Origin: an uncultured Bacteroides sp.
Lineage (GTDB): Bacteria; Bacteroidota; Bacteroidia; Bacteroidales; Bacteroidaceae
Reading direction: 5' to 3'
DNA length: 64,000 nt
NCBI RefSeq assembly: GCF_937912035.1
Contig: NZ_CALDPF010000062.1
Coordinates: 1-64,000 of the forward strand
In this document: in pieces, positions 61,228 through 64,000 of the stretch
Layout of the letters: the number at the start of each line of letters is the position of its first letter
Position numbering within the stretch: position 1 is the stretch's first letter
Position numbers and translations under genes: made by a program
The notes under the pieces: model-generated
Told to the model about the DNA's origin: nothing
What the model saw: only the letters and a program-made list of their open reading frames with translations
Databases searched by the model: none

Positions 61228-61932
61228 TCAAGTATGTTTATAATAAACCCATAATAGTGTAGCAATACAACACCCCCAATAAATAAAATCAAGTATAACA
61301 TCATTTATTCCCATACATACAGGCAATCCACTATAACTGAATACCACCATAAACTGTATTACGAAAAACAATGATACAAGATATGACGGAAAACGTGAAA
61401 ACAAATATGACATTCCATTTACAATATCCGTATCATTACGATATCGGTCTGAAGAATATCCATAAACCATAGACGTTATGCCTACACCTATTGACAATAT
61501 ACATAAAGCTCCATCGTGCAGAGGAGAATCAACATATCTTCCTGTTACGCCACGCACAATATTCCATGGCCCCCATGCCAATAATGAATATAAAACAAAA
61601 TACATAATGGCAACAATGGCAGATGCTACCAGCGATTTTTTTTCCTTACCGGAAAGTTTACGTTCACGCTTAAAGATACGCAAAAACACATCACTCATAC
61701 CGGAATGCACAAACAGACCAAATGACATAAAAAATATTATAGTGAAGTAAAGTGCAGGTGAAGACATCAGGTTTTCTTCGGTATACCTGAGGAACCACCT
61801 CAATGCTTCAGTACTGATTATATTTCTTACACCATCCCATGCATATACACTGCCTATCCACGACAATAATGCCACTAACCACCAAAGCAGAAAAAAAACA
61901 GTAGCCGGATGTATAATATTTCTATTCCTCAT
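61228..61932 (-). CDS. Multi-pass membrane protein (short AbgT-like?)
   Basis: This is a 234-residue protein with about six hydrophobic helices. IIHPATVFFLLWWLVALLSWIGSVYAW at the N-terminus resembles the start of AbgT (aminobenzoyl-glutamate) transporters (nriPHPvtlF), and a second basic cytoplasmic loop (RIFKRERKLSGKEKKSL) follows. At 234 residues it is less than half the length of true AbgT, so transport in that way is doubtful. It overlaps the response-regulator gene by 11 bases and so belongs to the two-component operon. It may be a membrane partner or output of that system. Confidence 0.6.
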   Translation of the reverse strand: MRNRNIIHPATVFFLLWWLVALLSWIGSVYAWDGVRNIISTEALRWFLRYTEENLMSSPALYFTIIFFMSFGLFVHSGMSDVFLRIFKRERKLSGKEKKSLVASAIVAIMYFVLYSLLAWGPWNIVRGVTGRYVDSPLHDGALCILSIGVGITSMVYGYSSDRYRNDTDIVNGMSYLFSRFPSYLVSLFFVIQFMVVFSYSGLPVCMGINDVILDFIYWGCCIATLLWVYYKHT

Positions 61933-62644
61933 CAGGTTCGAGATTGTCTATATCAAGAATTCTAAGCTCAAAAGCACGTGTAACGAGTCTACAGGCATTA
62001 ACTCCTACCCTTTCATCAGAGCGGAACAACCTGTTTATCAATTCATTCTGTCGTTTTTCTATTGATTTAACCCCGAAAGGCATAGCCTTTAGATTTGTAA
62101 TCATCTCCTTGGTATATCCTAGTGCCAGATGACGGAGCAGACGTTCATCGTACTCATCAATATCGTAATTAATTATTGCCTCCTGACGCCTTTGTTCGGC
62201 AGCTACACTCTGCTTGAAACGTGCAACAATCTTCTCCAATATAGGATAATTAAAGACAAGTTTCTTACCTTCCATAACAGCCTGCACGTCAACGGCAGTA
62301 AGCAGTTCTCCTGTTTTAAGAATTATTCCATCTGCTCCTGCATTAAGAGCATCAACCCATAACTTTTCATTCAGTACCTCGCCTGTAAATATAAGTACTT
62401 TTACTTCAGGCCTTTCTTTATGAAGTTTGGCACATATTTCGACTCCAATTGTTGTGGAACCACCTAATCCTAAATCCAGAAGTACCATATCCGGTGACTC
62501 TGTCTCCATCAATGCCCAAAATTCAGCCTCAGTCATAGCTGTGCCAATAACCTCAGCATCAGGTATTTCATGACGGAAAATTTCTTCAGTTCCTTTCAAC
62601 TCAAGTTTTACGTCTTCTACTATTATTACCTTAAATTTTTCCAT
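61922..62644 (-). CDS. Response regulator with LuxR-like C-terminal domain
   Basis: This is a 240-residue regulator. The receiver domain (1-125) has FKVIIVEDVKLEL (acidic pocket E-D), the phosphoacceptor strand MVLLDLGLGG, TGEV (switch residue) and the lysine block GADGIILKTGE. The C-terminal part (about 150-240) has LLRHLALGYTKEMITNLKAMPFGVKSIEKRQNELINRLF, which reads like a stretched LuxR helix-turn-helix (GYTKEMI... KSIEKRQNEL). A second ATG two codons upstream (62650) is possible. It lies between the sensor gene (33 bases upstream) and a membrane protein that its end overlaps. Confidence 0.85.
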   Translation of the reverse strand: MEKFKVIIVEDVKLELKGTEEIFRHEIPDAEVIGTAMTEAEFWALMETESPDMVLLDLGLGGSTTIGVEICAKLHKERPEVKVLIFTGEVLNEKLWVDALNAGADGIILKTGELLTAVDVQAVMEGKKLVFNYPILEKIVARFKQSVAAEQRRQEAIINYDIDEYDERLLRHLALGYTKEMITNLKAMPFGVKSIEKRQNELINRLFRSDERVGVNACRLVTRAFELRILDIDNLEPDEE

Positions 62645-62677
62645 AAACATATTTATATTTTATTCAATCAAAACTTT

Positions 62678-64000
62678 TTATCTATTACTCAATGGCACAG
62701 TAAACCATACACAGAATCCAATGCCGTCATCAGCAACTTTGGCATTGATACGGCATCCCCTCCTTCCTGCATACTCATCATGATCTCTGATAACCTGCTT
62801 GCATATCAGATATTCAGCCCCGGAAAGGACATCACCAAATTCTGACACTTTTACCTTCGCACTATCAGGATAAAACAACAGATTCAGTTCTTCTTGCGTA
62901 AAGTTACGTCGTCTGTCTGTAAATTCAAATCTGGCAAAACATTCATCCTTACTTACAGAAAGAATTATTTCACCAGCAACATTACACCGTAAAGCTTCAT
63001 CTAAAAGATTCTCCAAAAGAAAACAAAGCAATATTTCATCACCGGATATAACACATTCGCATTCCAAATCAATCTTCAAAGAAGGATAAACAGACATGCG
63101 TCTTACTGACTTTCTATAGTACTTATCAGCATGTTCTGTAAGTGTAGAAACATTTATCAATGAACGTCTGAATGTGACACCTTCCAACATACGTGATGCA
63201 TTAGACGACAAAAGTGTAAATATTTCTTTATAATATGCCACCAGTTCCTCCATATCCTGAAGACTCTTATCCATTTCTTTACAATCAGAGTTTGAGACAT
63301 ATTCAGCCCTCACCTGCTCAACAATCTTCCTCAGACGACCCGGATAATATATAGTTTCATGCTTAATTGTTGATAGACAATTATCAAGAACAAGATTTTG
63401 GACATGGAGAGTGTTTTCTTCATGCTCAGCTCTGGCAGCTTCATCCTTAGCCAGTTCAATATCCTGGAATCTCCTCTCCACCTGAACTATTGTGTGATAT
63501 AATGACACGCCAAGATATTCACTTACCAGTTCAAGCAAAATCCGGTCTTCCTCACGAACTGAATTATCAATATATTTCAGTCCTATCACCCCTATGTAGT
63601 TTACCCCACCTGCAGAATCTACGCGTAAAGGTAAAACTATCCATTGTTTATCTTCATCATAAATAACACTTCTACTAATATACGACTTATTGAGTTTTTC
63701 TAAAAGGCTTTCATCATTACAGTCTGAATACCATGAGAGAAGTAACCTGTTTTCAGATTCATCGAATATTCCAATCACCAGATTCTCTATAGTAATAAGT
63801 TCATTTACATCACGGAACAATGTCCTTACAGTCCGAACACATATATCAGATGTATTATCCGGTGTATCACCAGATGCTGAAGCCGAAAAAACTGTCTGAT
63901 TAATGGTAAGGACCTGTTCCATGTTGTATCGGTAGTGAAGCATACGTCGCAGATATATAACATAGTATGCCACCAGCCCTACAACTATCAATATTACAAA
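62678..64000 (-). CDS. Sensor histidine kinase-like protein (5' end beyond window)
   Basis: At least 440 residues are visible; the frame is open to the window edge, and the TTG near 63991 is not a credible start because a membrane helix (VILIVVGLVAYYVIYL) runs through it. A GAF-like sensor region follows (ENLVIGIFDESENRLLLSWYSD ... EEDRILLELVSEYLGVSL), then a coiled coil and an H-box-like block LSTIKHETIYYPGRL. The ATPase region keeps an N-box (LLENLLDEAL), but the DxGxG box reads FTDRRRNF, so ATP binding may be weak or lost. It is co-directional with the response regulator downstream. Confidence 0.78.
   Translation of the reverse strand, partial: FVILIVVGLVAYYVIYLRRMLHYRYNMEQVLTINQTVFSASASGDTPDNTSDICVRTVRTLFRDVNELITIENLVIGIFDESENRLLLSWYSDCNDESLLEKLNKSYISRSVIYDEDKQWIVLPLRVDSAGGVNYIGVIGLKYIDNSVREEDRILLELVSEYLGVSLYHTIVQVERRFQDIELAKDEAARAEHEENTLHVQNLVLDNCLSTIKHETIYYPGRLRKIVEQVRAEYVSNSDCKEMDKSLQDMEELVAYYKEIFTLLSSNASRMLEGVTFRRSLINVSTLTEHADKYYRKSVRRMSVYPSLKIDLECECVISGDEILLCFLLENLLDEALRCNVAGEIILSVSKDECFARFEFTDRRRNFTQEELNLLFYPDSAKVKVSEFGDVLSGAEYLICKQVIRDHDEYAGRRGCRINAKVADDGIGFCVWFTVPLSNR

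Noticed and set aside
1..64000. tRNA, rRNA and CRISPR searches by eye
   Set aside because: No cloverleaf-like GTTC-A-A-TC blocks, no rRNA-like stretches and no spaced direct repeats of 25-40 bases were found. Small RNAs could be missed without computation.

Overview
The window is chromosomal DNA of a Bacteroidota member, most likely order Bacteroidales (Bacteroides/Phocaeicola/Prevotella relatives). Grounds: many upstream regions carry the Bacteroides promoter pattern TTTG-N19..21-TAnnTTTG; Shine-Dalgarno sequences are weak; Bacteroidota-specific families are present (DUF4301, DUF4249, BACON, FecI/FecR with a TonB receptor, DUF4369/TlpA, DUF2023 beside flavodoxin). No tRNA, rRNA or CRISPR array was seen, and no intact transposase.

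Layout. 1-5.9 kb: housekeeping genes (ileS 5' end, RluA-type pseudouridine synthase, rlmD, ppdK). 6.0-11.1 kb: a visibly AT-rich accessory block on the minus strand: a GNAT-AAA+ ATPase fusion, a PD-(D/E)XK nuclease overlapping a helicase-like protein that has lost its ATPase motifs, and a DKNYY repeat protein. 11.2-15.2 kb: pABA synthesis (ybaN-pabB-pabC), DUF2023-flavodoxin, CDF metal efflux. 15.4-21.2 kb: an ECF sigma/FecR/TonB receptor/DUF4249/beta-barrel/37-residue lipoprotein cell-surface signalling and uptake operon. 21.3-27.3 kb: an AAA/PD-(D/E)XK protein, two acyltransferases, a Crp-like regulator, a pyridoxamine-kinase-like enzyme. 27.5-31.9 kb: a MarR-TolC-EmrA-EmrB tripartite efflux operon with a 24-bp perfect palindrome over its promoter. 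32.0-32.8 kb: a ZIP metal transporter.

32.9-41.2 kb: a five-gene envelope locus (membrane HEAT-like protein, processive GT2 glycosyltransferase, TPR plus YaiO-type outer-membrane barrel, DUF4838 lipoprotein, DUF1573 lipoprotein). It has the parts of a synthase-dependent exopolysaccharide secretion system but not the known Pga or Bcs gene set, and is my best candidate for an undescribed system. 41.3-43.6 kb: aquaporin, AraC regulator, HdeD-like protein. 43.8-50.3 kb: porin, imelysin lipoprotein, two-haem DUF1111 lipoprotein and a CcsB-CcsA-type cytochrome c synthase; this looks like a periplasmic iron or redox system with its own haem-ligation enzyme, behind a palindromic operator.

50.3-50.5 kb: an intergenic element made of two opposed arrays of exactly 11-bp-phased AAACGG-like units around a GC-rich palindrome; a shorter relative lies at 15.2 kb. 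50.5-64 kb: purT, PspC/PadR, GNAT, DUF4301, a RelA-type (p)ppGpp synthetase with a broken hydrolase motif, DUF1573, BACON lipoprotein, TlpA-like thioredoxin, and the start of a two-component system cut by the window edge.

All family assignments come from reading the proteins by eye; no database search was run.
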